From assembly GCA_910579595.1 (NCBI GenBank), contig CAJTVM010000039.1:1-25475 (forward strand): a DNA stretch of 25,475 nt. Reading direction: 5' to 3'. The position numbers were made by a program, and so were the translations under genes. The notes below the pieces were generated by a model, which searched no databases, was not told the DNA's origin, and saw only the letters and a list, made by a program, of their open reading frames with translations. Positions 15,518-23,945 of this stretch are shown one piece after another. The DNA comes from an uncultured Oscillospiraceae bacterium (GTDB lineage Bacteria > Bacillota > Clostridia > Oscillospirales > Oscillospiraceae). Each line of letters opens with the position of its first letter. Positions within the stretch are counted from its first letter, which is position 1.

Positions 15518-17041
15518 TTACTTTGTGATCAGGGTCTGGCCCGTCATCTCGGCGGGCTGCTTCAGGCCCATCAGGTCCAGCATGGTGGGAGCCAGGTCGG
15601 CCAGGCGGCCGTCCCGCAGGCGTACATCCGCGCCCACCACACAGCAGGGCAGCAGGTTGGTGGTGTGGGCGGTGAAGGGGGAACCGTCCTCCTCCACCAT
15701 GTGCTCGGCGTTGCCGTGGTCGGCGGTGATGATGGACACGCCGCCCATCTTCGCCGTGGCGGCAACCACCTGGGCCACGCCGCTGTCCACCGCTTCGGCG
15801 GCCTTCACGGCGGCGTCAAACACGCCGGTATGGCCCACCATGTCGCAGTTAGCGAAGTTCAGGATCACCACATCGTACTTGCCGCTCTCAATGCGCTTGA
15901 CGGCCTCGGCGGTGACCTCGGGCTGGCTCATGTGGGGCTGCAAATCGTAGGTGGCCACCTTTGGGGAGGGGATCAGGCACCGGTCCTCGCCGGGGAACAC
16001 GGTCTCCACGCCGCCGTTGAAGAAGAAGGTGACATGGGCATACTTCTCGGTTTCGGCGATGCGCAGCTGGGTCATGTTCTGCTGGGCGATATACTCGCCG
16101 AAGATGTTGTCCAAGCTCTCCTTAGGGAAGGCGACGGCCACGTTGGGCATGGACGCGTCGTAGGACGTGGTGCACACGTAGTTCACCTTGAAAAAGCCCT
16201 TTTTCCGCTCAAAGCCGGTGAAATCGGGATCCACGAAGGTGCGGGTGATCTCACGGGCGCGGTCGGGGCGGAAGTTCATGAAGATGATGGAGTCGCCCTC
16301 GCCGATCCCGGCGTTCTCCGCGGTGATGACGGGGACGGCGAACTCGTCGGTGACCCCCGCGTCATAGCTGGCCTGCATGGCCCCCACGGGGTCGCCAATG
16401 AAGCGCTGCTCGCTCTCGCCATACACCATGGCCTTGTAGGAGCGCTCCACCCGGTCCCAGTTGGTGTCCCGGTCCATGGCGTAATAGCGCCCGGAAATGG
16501 TGGCGATCTGGGCCCCGTACTGGTCGCAGGTCTCCTTCATCTCGGCCACAAAGCCCTTGCCGGAGGTGGGGGGCACGTCGCGTCCGTCCATGAAGCAGTG
16601 GACAAAGATTTTGGGACAGCCCAGATCGTGGGCCATCTTCACCGCCGCCTGGATATGGGTGATGTGGCTGTGGACACCGCCGTTTGACATCAGGCCATAG
16701 ATGTGGACGGCCTTCCCGGCGTTTTTCGCCGCCAGCATGGCGTCCTTGTAGGCGGGGTTCTCAAAGAAATCCCCGTCCTGGATGGCCTTGGTGATCTTGG
16801 GCAGATCCTGGAACACCACCCGGCCCGCGCCGATGTTGGTGTGGCCCACCTCGCTGTTGCCCATCTGCCCGTCGGGCAGGCCCACGTCCATGCCGGAGGC
16901 GGAGAGCTTGCAGCAGGGGTTCTCGGCGAAAATCTTATCCAGATTGGGGGTATTGGCGGCCTTGATGGCGTTGTCTCCCACCGCCGTGGAGGGGGACAGG
17001 CCAAAGCCGTCCATGATAATGAGTGTGGTAGGTGTTTTCAT
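15518..17041 (-). CDS. gpmI: 2,3-bisphosphoglycerate-independent phosphoglycerate mutase
   Basis: Interconverts 3- and 2-phosphoglycerate through a phosphoserine intermediate, using two Mn ions. The 507 residues are typical. D11 in TLIIMDGFG and S63 in QMGNSEVGHTNIGAGR are the metal ligand and the nucleophilic serine. The substrate domain has FVHCFMDGRDVPPTSG and ISGRYYAMDRDTNWDR, and the C-terminal metal site is in NFANCDMVGHTG and ITADHGNAEHM. The start at 17041 follows AGAGGTAA. Upstream, before tpiA, 204 bp of repeat DNA interrupts the otherwise compact operon. Confidence 0.97.
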   Translation of the reverse strand: MKTPTTLIIMDGFGLSPSTAVGDNAIKAANTPNLDKIFAENPCCKLSASGMDVGLPDGQMGNSEVGHTNIGAGRVVFQDLPKITKAIQDGDFFENPAYKDAMLAAKNAGKAVHIYGLMSNGGVHSHITHIQAAVKMAHDLGCPKIFVHCFMDGRDVPPTSGKGFVAEMKETCDQYGAQIATISGRYYAMDRDTNWDRVERSYKAMVYGESEQRFIGDPVGAMQASYDAGVTDEFAVPVITAENAGIGEGDSIIFMNFRPDRAREITRTFVDPDFTGFERKKGFFKVNYVCTTSYDASMPNVAVAFPKESLDNIFGEYIAQQNMTQLRIAETEKYAHVTFFFNGGVETVFPGEDRCLIPSPKVATYDLQPHMSQPEVTAEAVKRIESGKYDVVILNFANCDMVGHTGVFDAAVKAAEAVDSGVAQVVAATAKMGGVSIITADHGNAEHMVEEDGSPFTAHTTNLLPCCVVGADVRLRDGRLADLAPTMLDLMGLKQPAEMTGQTLITK

Positions 17042-17089
17042 TCAATTACCTCTTGTCCTGCCGCTCCGTGGGGAATGGAGCCGCAGCAA

Positions 17090-17107
17090 AATGAGTGAGC
17101 TTTCGCC
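17090..17107 (+). repeat. 18-nt motif shared with the eno insert
   Basis: AATGAGTGAGCTTTCGCC is identical to the minus strand at 13854-13871. Here it is enclosed by a GCCGCAG/CTGCGGC inverted repeat, and it abuts repeat copy B in the opposite orientation to gpmI transcription. Confidence 0.75.
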
Positions 17108-17118
17108 TGCGGCGGCGC

Positions 17119-17245
17119 TGTCACGCTTCGCCTGTTCGCAGCGCGCGGCTTCCCTGCGGCTCGGGCTGGTCTCTGGGGCACTGCGTGCCCCATCGCTCGC
17201 CCACGCTCCGGTCTATCCGCGCTGCTCACGACGGCTCAGCGCTCC
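17119..17245 (-). repeat. Stop-associated intergenic repeat, copy B (127 bp)
   Basis: On the minus strand it begins GGAGCGCTGAGCCGTCGTGA immediately after the tpiA stop codon (17246-17248) and ends GGCGAAGCGTGACA. The variable core has a GGGGCAC/GTGCCCC hairpin. Ends match copies A, C and D. Confidence 0.85.
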
Positions 17246-18019
17246 TTATTCCTGATTCGCCGCGTTGATGATGGCCATGAAGTCGTCGGGCTTCAGGGCC
17301 GCGCCGCCGATGAGGCCGCCGTCGATGTCGGGCTGGGCCAGCAGCTCGTGGGCGTTCTTGGCGTTCATGGAGCCGCCATACTGGATGGTGACCGCACGGG
17401 CCACCCGGGCGCCATACTGCTTGCGGATAATGGTGCGGATATGGGTGCACACCGCGCCGGCCTGCTCGGCGGTAGCGGTCTTGCCGGTGCCGATGGCCCA
17501 GATGGGCTCATAGGCGATGACCACCCGGCGGACCTGGGTGTCGGTCAGCCCGGCCAGGGCCACCTTCACCTGGTAAGAGATCAGCTCCTCGGTGACGCCC
17601 AGCTCACGCTGCTCCAGGCTCTCGCCCACGCACACGATGGGGCGCAGGCCCGCCTCCAGGGCGGCGTGGACCTTCTTGTTCACGGTGAAGTCGGTCTCGT
17701 TGTAGTACTGGCGGCGCTCAGAGTGGCCGATGATCACGTACTTGGCGCCCACGTCCTTGAGCATTTCCACAGTAACCTCGCCGGTGAACGCGCCGGAGGC
17801 CTCATAGTGGCAGGTCTCGCCGCCGATGGACACACGGGTATCCTTGAACAGGCGCACCGCCCCGGGGATGTTCACACCGGGGACGCACAGCACCACCTCG
17901 CACCACTTGTGGCGGCCCAGCTGGGGCTTGATGGCCTCGGCAAAGGCTTTGGTCTCGGTGAGGGTCTTGTTCATCTTCCAGTTGCCGGCGATGATTGTCT
18001 TACGGTACTTCAGATTCAT
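17246..18019 (-). CDS. tpiA: Triosephosphate isomerase
   Basis: Interconverts glyceraldehyde 3-phosphate and dihydroxyacetone phosphate. The ATG at 18019 gives 257 residues and follows GGAAGGAG with 8-nt spacing; a longer open frame lacks a ribosome site. Catalytic residues are all visible: K15 in AGNWKMNKT, H99 in IIGHSERR and E171 in AYEPIWAIGTGKTA, with the phosphate-binding IQYGGSMNAKNA and GGLIGGAAL at the end. The usual dimer-loop segment reads IGGETCHYEASGAFTGE rather than the common GAQNMH form. The stop codon touches repeat copy B. Confidence 0.97.
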   Translation of the reverse strand: MNLKYRKTIIAGNWKMNKTLTETKAFAEAIKPQLGRHKWCEVVLCVPGVNIPGAVRLFKDTRVSIGGETCHYEASGAFTGEVTVEMLKDVGAKYVIIGHSERRQYYNETDFTVNKKVHAALEAGLRPIVCVGESLEQRELGVTEELISYQVKVALAGLTDTQVRRVVIAYEPIWAIGTGKTATAEQAGAVCTHIRTIIRKQYGARVARAVTIQYGGSMNAKNAHELLAQPDIDGGLIGGAALKPDDFMAIINAANQE

Positions 18020-18098
18020 GGTTGGGACTCCTTCCAATAAAGTAGAAATGGATGGTTTTCTCTTAGAATCTCTATAATCCTCTCGGGTGCGCTATGTG

Positions 18099-19379
18099 TT
18101 ACGCATCCAGCAGGCAGGCAACTCCCGGCAGCTCCTTGCCCTCCATAAACTCCAGGGAGGCACCGCCGCCGGTGGAGATGTGGCTCATCTTATCGGCATA
18201 GCCCAGCTGCTGCACCGCCGCCGCGCTGTCGCCGCCGCCGATGATGGTGATGGCGCTGGTCTTAGAGAGCGCCTCGGCCACGGCCTTGGTGCCCGCGGCG
18301 AACTTCTCAAACTCGAACACGCCCATGGGGCCGTTCCAGATGACGGTGCCCGCGTCGGCCACGGCGTCGCAGTACAGCTTCACGGTCTCGGGGCCGATGT
18401 CCAGGCCCTGCCAGCCGTCGGGAATCTCGCCGGCCTTGACCACCTGGCTGTCGGCGTCGGGGGCAAACTTGTCGGCGCACACGGTGTCCACAGGCAGCAG
18501 CAGCTTCACGCCCTTCTCCTGGGCCTTCTTCACCATGTCGTTGGCGTAGTCCTTCCAGTCCTCTTCCAGCAGGCTGTCGCCCACCTTGCCGCCCTGGGCG
18601 GCGGAGAAGGTGTAGGCCATGCCGCCGCCGATGATGATGGTGTCGGCGATCTCCAGCAGGTTGTTGATGACGCCGATCTTGGAGCTGACCTTGGAGCCGC
18701 CCAGGATAGCCACCAGGGGGCGCTTGGGGTTAGCCAGGGCGCCGCCGATGAAGTCCAGCTCCTTCTGGATCAGGAAGCCGGAGACGGCGGGCAGGTAGTT
18801 GGCCACCACGGCGGTGGAGGCGTGGGCGCGGTGCACTGCGCCGAAGGCGTCGGACACGTACACGCCGTCCGCCCCGGCCAGATCGGCCATCTTCTTGGCC
18901 AGCTCAGGATCGCCCTTGGTTTCGCCCTTCTCAAAGCGGGTGTTCTGGAGCAGCAGGATCTCGCCGCCCTTCAGCGCCGCGGCCTTGGCCTGGGCGTCGG
19001 GGCCCACCACGTCGTCGGCCAGGATCACGCCCTTGCCCAGCAGCTCGGAAAGGCGCTTGGCCACGGGCTCCATACGCAGCTCGGCCAGGGACTTCTTCCA
19101 CTTCTCCTCGGTGATGGATGCCTCGTCCTTGCCCTTTTCCAGCTGCTTCTTCTTGTAGGAATCGAAGGTGGCCACCGGCTTGCCCATGTGGGAGCAGGCA
19201 ATGACCGCCGCGCCCTGCTCCAGCAGGTACTGAATGGTGGGCAGGGCGGCGCGGATACGCTTGTCATCGGTGATGACGCCGCTGCCGTCCTTGGCCATGG
19301 GCACGTTGAAGTCGCAGCGAAGGAGGACCTTCTTGCCCTTCACATCGATGTCCTTGACCGTCTTCTTGTTGTAGTTCAT
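18099..19379 (-). CDS. pgk: Phosphoglycerate kinase
   Basis: Transfers phosphate from 1,3-bisphosphoglycerate to ADP. The ATG at 19379 (426 residues) follows AAGGAG at 8 nt. Key motifs are LLRCDFNVPM near the N-terminus, ILGGSKVSSKIGVINNLLE, GGGMAYTF, WNGPMGVFE and IIGGGDSAAAVQQLG. Compared with the usual roughly 395-residue enzyme there are about 25-30 extra, Lys/Glu-rich residues after SHMGKP (replacing SHLGRPKG). The normal LENVRF reads LLQNTRF. Both features recall other Oscillospiraceae PGKs and are probably lineage traits. No gapA precedes it, unlike the usual gap-pgk-tpi order. Confidence 0.96.
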   Translation of the reverse strand: MNYNKKTVKDIDVKGKKVLLRCDFNVPMAKDGSGVITDDKRIRAALPTIQYLLEQGAAVIACSHMGKPVATFDSYKKKQLEKGKDEASITEEKWKKSLAELRMEPVAKRLSELLGKGVILADDVVGPDAQAKAAALKGGEILLLQNTRFEKGETKGDPELAKKMADLAGADGVYVSDAFGAVHRAHASTAVVANYLPAVSGFLIQKELDFIGGALANPKRPLVAILGGSKVSSKIGVINNLLEIADTIIIGGGMAYTFSAAQGGKVGDSLLEEDWKDYANDMVKKAQEKGVKLLLPVDTVCADKFAPDADSQVVKAGEIPDGWQGLDIGPETVKLYCDAVADAGTVIWNGPMGVFEFEKFAAGTKAVAEALSKTSAITIIGGGDSAAAVQQLGYADKMSHISTGGGASLEFMEGKELPGVACLLDA

Positions 19380-19443
19380 GCTAAAAACTCCTTTCATTCT
19401 TACAACTTGAAGTGAATTCGGTTTTAACTTATTGAGATGCCAC

Positions 19444-19481
19444 TATCACGCTTCGCCCGCTCACGGCAGCTCAGCGCTTCT
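19444..19481 (-). repeat. Stop-associated intergenic repeat, copy C (38 bp, core deleted)
   Basis: On the minus strand AGAAGCGCTGAGC...GTGAGC is joined directly to GGCGAAGCGTGATA. Both conserved ends are kept, but about 90 bp of core are missing compared with copies A, B and D. It encodes the last residues (RSAELP) and the TGA stop of trmL. Confidence 0.8.
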
Positions 19482-19955
19482 CATTTCCCCAACCCCGCTC
19501 AATCCAGGGAAGCCCTGCTGCTTCAGCGCTTCATAGGCCAGCACGGCCACGGAATTGGACAGGTTCAGGCTCCGGGCGTCCTCCCGCATGGGGATGCGGA
19601 CGCAGCGGTCCCTGTGGGCCTCCCGGAACGCCTCGGGCAGGCCGGCGGTCTCCTTGCCGAAGAACAGCCAGCAGCCGTCCCGGAATCGCGCCTGGGAATA
19701 GTCCCGGGGGGCCTTGGTGGTGGCCAGCCAGAGCTCGGAAACCTCATTGCGCCGGAACAGCTCGTCCAGGCTGGGGTAAACGGTCAGGTCCACCATGGGC
19801 CAATAGTCCAGGCCCGCCCGTTTCACCGCCTTTTCGCTGATATCGAAGCCCAGGGGCTCCACCAGGTGCAGCGGTGAGCGGGTGGCGGCACAGGTGCGGG
19901 CAATGTTGCCGCAATTCTGTGGGATTTCAGGTTCAACCAACACGATATTGAGCAT
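19461..19955 (-). CDS. trmL: tRNA (cytidine(34)-2'-O)-methyltransferase TrmL (SPOUT family)
   Basis: Methylates the ribose at the wobble base of leucine tRNAs. The 164-residue length and SPOUT trefoil-knot motifs fit TrmL: MLNIVLVEPEIPQNCGNIAR at the N-terminus, LFFGKETAGLPE at about 108-119, and the knot RIPMREDARSLNLSNSVAVL. The ATG follows AAGGGAGG. It is the first gene after a good promoter and reads toward pgk, with an 81-bp gap, so it may lead the glycolytic transcript. The C-terminal RSAELP is supplied by repeat copy C; typical TrmL ends shortly after the knot helix, so function should survive. Confidence 0.92.
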   Translation of the reverse strand: MLNIVLVEPEIPQNCGNIARTCAATRSPLHLVEPLGFDISEKAVKRAGLDYWPMVDLTVYPSLDELFRRNEVSELWLATTKAPRDYSQARFRDGCWLFFGKETAGLPEAFREAHRDRCVRIPMREDARSLNLSNSVAVLAYEALKQQGFPGLSGVGEMRSAELP

Positions 19956-19978
19956 AACATCCTCCCTTAACCACGGAC

Positions 19979-20007
19979 ATTATATTCGCTTACGGCAAAA
20001 ATTACAA
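19979..20007 (-). promoter_or_regulatory. Sigma-A promoter upstream of trmL and the glycolytic genes
   Basis: On the minus strand TTGTAA (20002-20007), 17-nt spacer, TATAAT (19979-19984), 24 nt before the trmL start. The consensus -10 makes this the best candidate for driving trmL-pgk-tpiA-gpmI-eno. Confidence 0.65.
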
Positions 20008-20215
20008 GAGAAAATGTGGCGAATCTGTCAAAAAATTAACCTTTTTTGCTGTCACTTTGCCGAACGCCCCTTGAATTTCCGTAAATTTTTAGTAGAAAAC
20101 TGCCCTGGGAAGGGAATTTCCAAAAAATTTTATGATTCCATGCAACCCTTTGGCCTCCTGCGGGGTATTGCCTACGGAAGCGTATTTCGGCCCCCCGGCG
20201 CGGGTTGGGAAACAG

Positions 20216-20244
20216 TTGCCATTTCCCCCGGCGTGTGATATAAT
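20216..20244 (+). promoter_or_regulatory. Sigma-A promoter of the lipoprotein cluster
   Basis: TTGCCA (20216-20221), 17-nt spacer, TATAAT (20239-20244), giving a leader of about 115 nt before the ATG at 20367. Close to consensus. Confidence 0.7.
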
Positions 20245-20366
20245 GTCCACGCTTGGGTTTTTGGACAGATGCATAATCCTCCGCGGCACGGCACACAATC
20301 ACTGCGGCGGGCAGGCCGCCGGAAGCGCTCCCGAACTATAAAAGGAATGCGAGTGATTTCCAAGCC

Positions 20367-20874
20367 ATGAAAAAATTTCTCACTGTCACCCTGGCGTCCG
20401 CGCTGCTGCTGGCCGGCCTGCTGTCCTGCTCCGGCGGCAGTCAGGAAAAGCAGGTGGATCTGTCCGCCTTCGCCAAGTCCCTCCAAGAAAAGTATGAGTT
20501 TGCCTCCTATCTGACGGAAATGACCCCGGAATATCCCTATTATGAGCAGGACATGGCCAACAACCTACCTGGCCTGCTGGATATGGATTTGGAACAGATG
20601 GTCATCTATATGACCATGATTACCCTGAACAACGGGGAATTTTCCATGGTGCAGGCCAAAAGTCCCCAGGACGCCGCAAAAGCGGCGGAGATCTTCACAG
20701 GCCCGCATCGACTATATGGCGGGCGACGGGGAAAGCCCCGGCGGGGCGTTCTATCCCGGCCCCACCGAGCTGTGGCTCAACAGCGCCAGGGTGGTGACCC
20801 AGGGGAATTATGTGTTGATGGTGGTAGGCGAGGAGTGCGAGCAGATCGTGGAGGACTTCAACGCGCTGTTTTAA
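20367..20874 (+). pseudogene. DUF4358-like lipoprotein with a single-base frameshift
   Basis: The N-terminus is a lipoprotein signal with lipobox LLSC (C21), followed by VDLSAFAKSLQEKYEF and EQMVIYMTMITLNNGEFSMV, parallel to the two downstream paralogues. At about 20697 one extra base (TTC-A-CAG) shifts the frame after AAEIF. Dropping it restores FQARIDYMAGDGESPGGAFY and a normal C-terminus ending VEDFNALF with TAA at 20872-20874, about 168 residues. As read, the shifted frame runs on to 20912 and overlaps the next gene's start. The restored tail aligns with both paralogues, so the damage is recent or a sequencing error. The ribosome site is also poor. DUF4358 has no assigned function. Confidence 0.75.
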
Positions 20875-20908
20875 CATCCGCCAATGAAAACAAAGGAGTA
20901 TCAGAAGA

Positions 20909-21433
20909 ATGAGAAAGAAACGGATTTTTGCCCTGTGCGCCCTGATGGCGCTGTGCCTGTCCCTGCTGTCCGCCTGCGGCTCCAATGACAAGGGAGGCCA
21001 GGAGGACAAAAAGGTGGATCTTGCCGCCTTTGCCAAGACCGTGCAGGAGGAGCACGCCTTCTCCAGCCTGGAGCGGGCCGACCCCGCCGACGCCGAGATG
21101 GGCGAGCTGTTCCAGAACGCGCTGGACAACTACTATCCCGGCCTCACCGGCCTGGAGCTGGAGCAGATGGAGATCTATCTGTCCATGATCTCCTTCAGCG
21201 GCGGCGAGCTGGCCATGGTACAGGCGAAAAACGCCGACGACGCCAACAAGGTGAAGGAGATTTTCCAGGCCCGCATGGACTCCAAGCGCACCGACGGCCC
21301 AGGCAATTATCCCGAGGAGGTTGAAATGTGGCAGCGCAGCTCCAAGGTTACGGTCAACGGCAATTACGTGATGCTGGTGAACCATGAGGACTGCGACGCC
21401 ATTGTCAGCGAGTTTAACGAAATGCTCAAATAA
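20909..21433 (+). CDS. DUF4358-like lipoprotein
   Basis: A 174-residue predicted lipoprotein: basic MRKKR, a hydrophobic stretch and lipobox LSAC with C23, then a short Gly/Asp/Lys linker. The domain (about 35-174) shares the paralogue pattern VDLAAFAKTVQEEHAF, LTGLELEQMEIYLSMISFSG, GELAMVQAKNADDANKVKEI, FQARMDSKR and VNGNYVMLVNHEDCDAIVSE. The ATG follows AAGGAG at 10 nt. It would sit on the outer face of the membrane. Function is unknown; genes with this domain commonly lie near MBOAT and DHHW proteins in Clostridia, as here. It is followed immediately by repeat copy D. Confidence 0.82.
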   Translation: MRKKRIFALCALMALCLSLLSACGSNDKGGQEDKKVDLAAFAKTVQEEHAFSSLERADPADAEMGELFQNALDNYYPGLTGLELEQMEIYLSMISFSGGELAMVQAKNADDANKVKEIFQARMDSKRTDGPGNYPEEVEMWQRSSKVTVNGNYVMLVNHEDCDAIVSEFNEMLK

Positions 21434-21563
21434 GAAGCGCGGAGCCGCTGCGGGCAGCGCGAATGGAGCGAAGCGGGAACAAAAGCCTGGGTCCGCGAAA
21501 CGGGGCCGGGCTTTTGCCCGAGACGGAGCGAAGGCGCGCGCCGCGAGCAGGCGGAGCGTAACA
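21434..21563 (+). repeat. Stop-associated intergenic repeat, copy D (130 bp)
   Basis: It begins GAAGCGCGGAGCCGCTG right after the TAA at 21431-21433 and ends GGCGGAGCGTAACA. The core holds an AAAAGCC...GGCTTTT hairpin, which could attenuate transcription between the second and third lipoprotein genes. Same orientation relative to the upstream gene as copies A-C. Confidence 0.82.
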
Positions 21564-21592
21564 ACATAACAAACAAGGAAGTGTGTGACATA

Positions 21593-22420
21593 ATGAAACG
21601 TTTGGTCCCCATGATCCTGGCCATGGTAATGGCCCTGTTGGCGGCTTGCGGCAGTCCCGCCGCCCAGACCACCGTGGTCCCCCCTGATCCTACCGGGGAG
21701 GCTACCGCCGCCCCCAGCCCCGACGCCACCCAGGAGCCGTCCCTGGCCCTGCCCAGCGCGGAGCCTTCGGCGGAGCCGTCCGAGGAACCTTCTGCCGAAC
21801 CCACACCGGATCCTACGCAGCCCCCGGCCACCCAGCCCCCCGCCACCAAGGCGCCGGAGGCCAAGCCTACCCCGAAACCTACTCCGGCCCCCACGCCGAA
21901 GCCCACCCCAAAGCCTACTCCTGCCCCCACCCCAAAGCCTACTCCTGCCCCCACCCCCAAGCCTACCCCCACTCCCACCCCGGCCCCCACGCCGGAGCCT
22001 ACGCCTACTCCCGCCCCCAGCGTGAACCTGTCGTCGTTCTACTCCAGCGTCACCAGCCAGTATGATCTCGGCCCCCTGGAGCTGGCCAGCGGCGGGCTGC
22101 TGGACGGCTATTACGCCGGACTGACCTCTGTCCCCACGGAACAGTGCCTGGTGTACATCTGCCAGATGACCACGAACAACGGCGAGTTCGGCCTGGTTCA
22201 GGTGAAGGACAGCGCCGATGTGGCGCGGGTAAAGGCCATCTTCCAGGCCCGCATCAACCACATGGTGGGCGACGGCAACGGCCCCGGCGGGGCCTGGTAT
22301 CCCGCCGCCATGGACTCCTGGGAGAACAACTCCCGCGTTGTCTCCAACGGGAATTACGTCATGATGGTGGTTCACGAGAACTGCGACGCCATTGTGGCCC
22401 AGTTCAACGCACTGTTTTAA
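21593..22420 (+). CDS. DUF4358-like lipoprotein with long Pro/Thr-rich stalk
   Basis: A 275-residue lipoprotein (MKRLVPMILAMVMALLAAC, C19). An in-frame GTG four codons earlier is possible, but the ATG starts the signal peptide. Residues about 45-142 are a low-complexity stalk, first Ser/Glu/Pro repeats (PSAEPSEEPSAEP), then TPKPTPAP units, likely an extended spacer through the wall. The C-terminal domain (about 143-275) matches the two preceding genes: VNLSSFYSSVTSQYDL, QCLVYICQMTTNNGEFGLVQ, IFQARINHMVGDGNGPGGAW and SNGNYVMMVVHENCDAIVAQ. The stalk DNA (about 21850-22015) is a degenerate tandem repeat and may vary in length between strains. Confidence 0.85.
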   Translation: MKRLVPMILAMVMALLAACGSPAAQTTVVPPDPTGEATAAPSPDATQEPSLALPSAEPSAEPSEEPSAEPTPDPTQPPATQPPATKAPEAKPTPKPTPAPTPKPTPKPTPAPTPKPTPAPTPKPTPTPTPAPTPEPTPTPAPSVNLSSFYSSVTSQYDLGPLELASGGLLDGYYAGLTSVPTEQCLVYICQMTTNNGEFGLVQVKDSADVARVKAIFQARINHMVGDGNGPGGAWYPAAMDSWENNSRVVSNGNYVMMVVHENCDAIVAQFNALF

Positions 22421-22449
22421 TGGAAGCCGCCGGCCCCAGGCCGGTTGAC

Positions 22450-22478
22450 GAGGGGAAGCAGGAGCACTGCTTCCCCTC
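22450..22478 (+). terminator. Hairpin between the third lipoprotein and the MBOAT gene
   Basis: An 11-bp perfect stem (22450-22460 with 22468-22478) and 7-nt loop, followed by only two T. It is more likely an attenuator or mRNA-processing hairpin than a full terminator. A CCGGCC/GGCCGG hairpin precedes it. Confidence 0.45.
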
Positions 22479-22511
22479 TTGCCGCAAAATCTGCCCGCGA
22501 GGTGACTGCCC

Positions 22512-23945
22512 ATGATATTCTCCAGTCCGTTTTTTCTGTTCCTCTATTTCCCCGTTGTATTGCTTCTCTACTACATCTCCCCGCTGAAGTGGCGCAACCT
22601 GGTGCTGCTCATCGTCAACCTGATCTTTTACGGCTGGGGCGAGCCGGTGTACGTGGTCATCATGTTCCTGTCCATCGCCATCGACTACAGCCACGGGCGG
22701 ATCGTCACCCGCTGCAAGGCGAAGGGCAACGACCGGGGCGCGCGGGCGGCGGTGGCCTCGTCGGTGATATTCAACCTGCTGCTGCTGGGGTTCTTCAAGT
22801 ACTGGAACTTCATCGCCGGGAGTCTGGCGGCGGTGGGCGCGGGCTTCCTGCCTGTCATTGAGGACCTGCCCATGCCCGGCGGCGGTTCCATCCCCTTCAC
22901 CCTGCCCATCGGCATCTCGTTCTATACCTTCCAGACCATGAGCTACACCATCGACGTGTACCGGGGAGACGCCCGGCGCCAGAAGAACATCGTCACCTTC
23001 GGCACCTTCGTCACCCTGTTCCCCCAGCTCATCGCCGGACCGATCATCAAATACAAGGATCTGGACGAGCAGCTGGAGCGGCGCACCCACTCCTTTGAGA
23101 AGTTCGCCTCCGGCGTGCAGCGCTTTACCATCGGCGCGTGCAAGAAGGTGCTGCTGGCCAACGCCCTTGGCCCCCTGTGGGACGTGTACCTGGCCACGCC
23201 GGGGGCGCAGCTCACCACCCTGGGGGCATGGCTGGGAATCCTCGCCTTCTCCCTCCAGCTCTATTTCGACTTCTCCGGCTACTCCGACATGGCCATCGGC
23301 CTGGGGCGGATGCTGGGCTTCGAGTTCCTGGAAAACTTCAACTACCCCTATATCTCCAAGTCCGCCAGCGAGTTCTGGCGGCGGTGGCATATCTCCCTGG
23401 GCAGCTGGTTCCGGGAGTACCTGTACTTTCCCCTGGGCGGCAGCCGGGTGGGGAAGGGCCGCATGGTGTTCAACCTCCTGGTGGTCTGGGCGGCTACCGG
23501 CATCTGGCATGGGGCCAGCTGGAACTTCCTGATCTGGGGGCTGTACTATTTCTTCTGGATCACCCTGGAAAAGCTGTGGCTGGGCCAGTATTTGGATAAG
23601 GCCCCCAGCTGGCTGGGCCACGTTTACGGCGTGGTCATCGCCATCGTGGGCTGGGCCATCTTCGCCGTGGAGGACTTCTCCGCCATGGGGCCGTACCTGG
23701 CCGCTATGTTTGGCTTCGGGGCCGGGGCGCTGGACGGGGACTTCCTGTACTACCTGCGCAATTACCTGCCCATTTTGGTGATCGGCATTGTGGCCGCTAC
23801 GCCGCTGGCAAAGAACCTGTGGCACAGGCTGCCGGAACGGGCAAAGCAGGTCATGTTTCCGGTGCTGATGCTGGCTGGGCTGGTGCTCACCACCGCATAT
23901 CTGGTGGACGGGACGTACAACCCGTTCCTGTACTTCCGATTCTGA
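22512..23945 (+). CDS. MBOAT-family O-acyltransferase (AlgI/DltB-like)
   Basis: A 477-residue polytopic membrane protein that moves acyl (often acetyl) groups across the membrane to a surface polymer. Signatures: FSSPFFLFLYFPVV at the N-terminus, LPIGISFYTFQTMSYTIDVY, FPQLIAGPIIKY, LQLYFDFSGYSDMAIGLGRM, FWRRWHISLGSWFREYLYFPLGG with H293, and catalytic H333 in TGIWHGASWNFLIWG. The ATG follows GAGGTGA at 6 nt. It closely resembles AlgI-type proteins rather than DltB, and dlt genes are absent. It is followed by a DHHW/AlgJ-like protein and preceded by DUF4358 lipoproteins, so it probably acetylates a wall glycopolymer or exopolysaccharide that cannot be identified here. Confidence 0.93.
   Translation: MIFSSPFFLFLYFPVVLLLYYISPLKWRNLVLLIVNLIFYGWGEPVYVVIMFLSIAIDYSHGRIVTRCKAKGNDRGARAAVASSVIFNLLLLGFFKYWNFIAGSLAAVGAGFLPVIEDLPMPGGGSIPFTLPIGISFYTFQTMSYTIDVYRGDARRQKNIVTFGTFVTLFPQLIAGPIIKYKDLDEQLERRTHSFEKFASGVQRFTIGACKKVLLANALGPLWDVYLATPGAQLTTLGAWLGILAFSLQLYFDFSGYSDMAIGLGRMLGFEFLENFNYPYISKSASEFWRRWHISLGSWFREYLYFPLGGSRVGKGRMVFNLLVVWAATGIWHGASWNFLIWGLYYFFWITLEKLWLGQYLDKAPSWLGHVYGVVIAIVGWAIFAVEDFSAMGPYLAAMFGFGAGALDGDFLYYLRNYLPILVIGIVAATPLAKNLWHRLPERAKQVMFPVLMLAGLVLTTAYLVDGTYNPFLYFRF

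Larger units (their letters stand above)
19956..20366. other. 411-bp divergent intergenic region
   Basis: This AT-rich region lies between trmL (-) and the first lipoprotein (+). It holds one promoter for each direction (annotated separately), a second minus-strand TTGACA (20026-20031) without a well-spaced -10, and a GC-rich 3' part with short inverted repeats. I see no ORF, RNA gene or riboswitch I can name. Confidence 0.6.

Noticed and set aside
21850..22015. Short tandem repeats resembling a CRISPR or minisatellite
   Set aside because: The repeats are in-frame codons for a Pro/Thr-rich stalk, vary between units, and have no spacers or cas genes.
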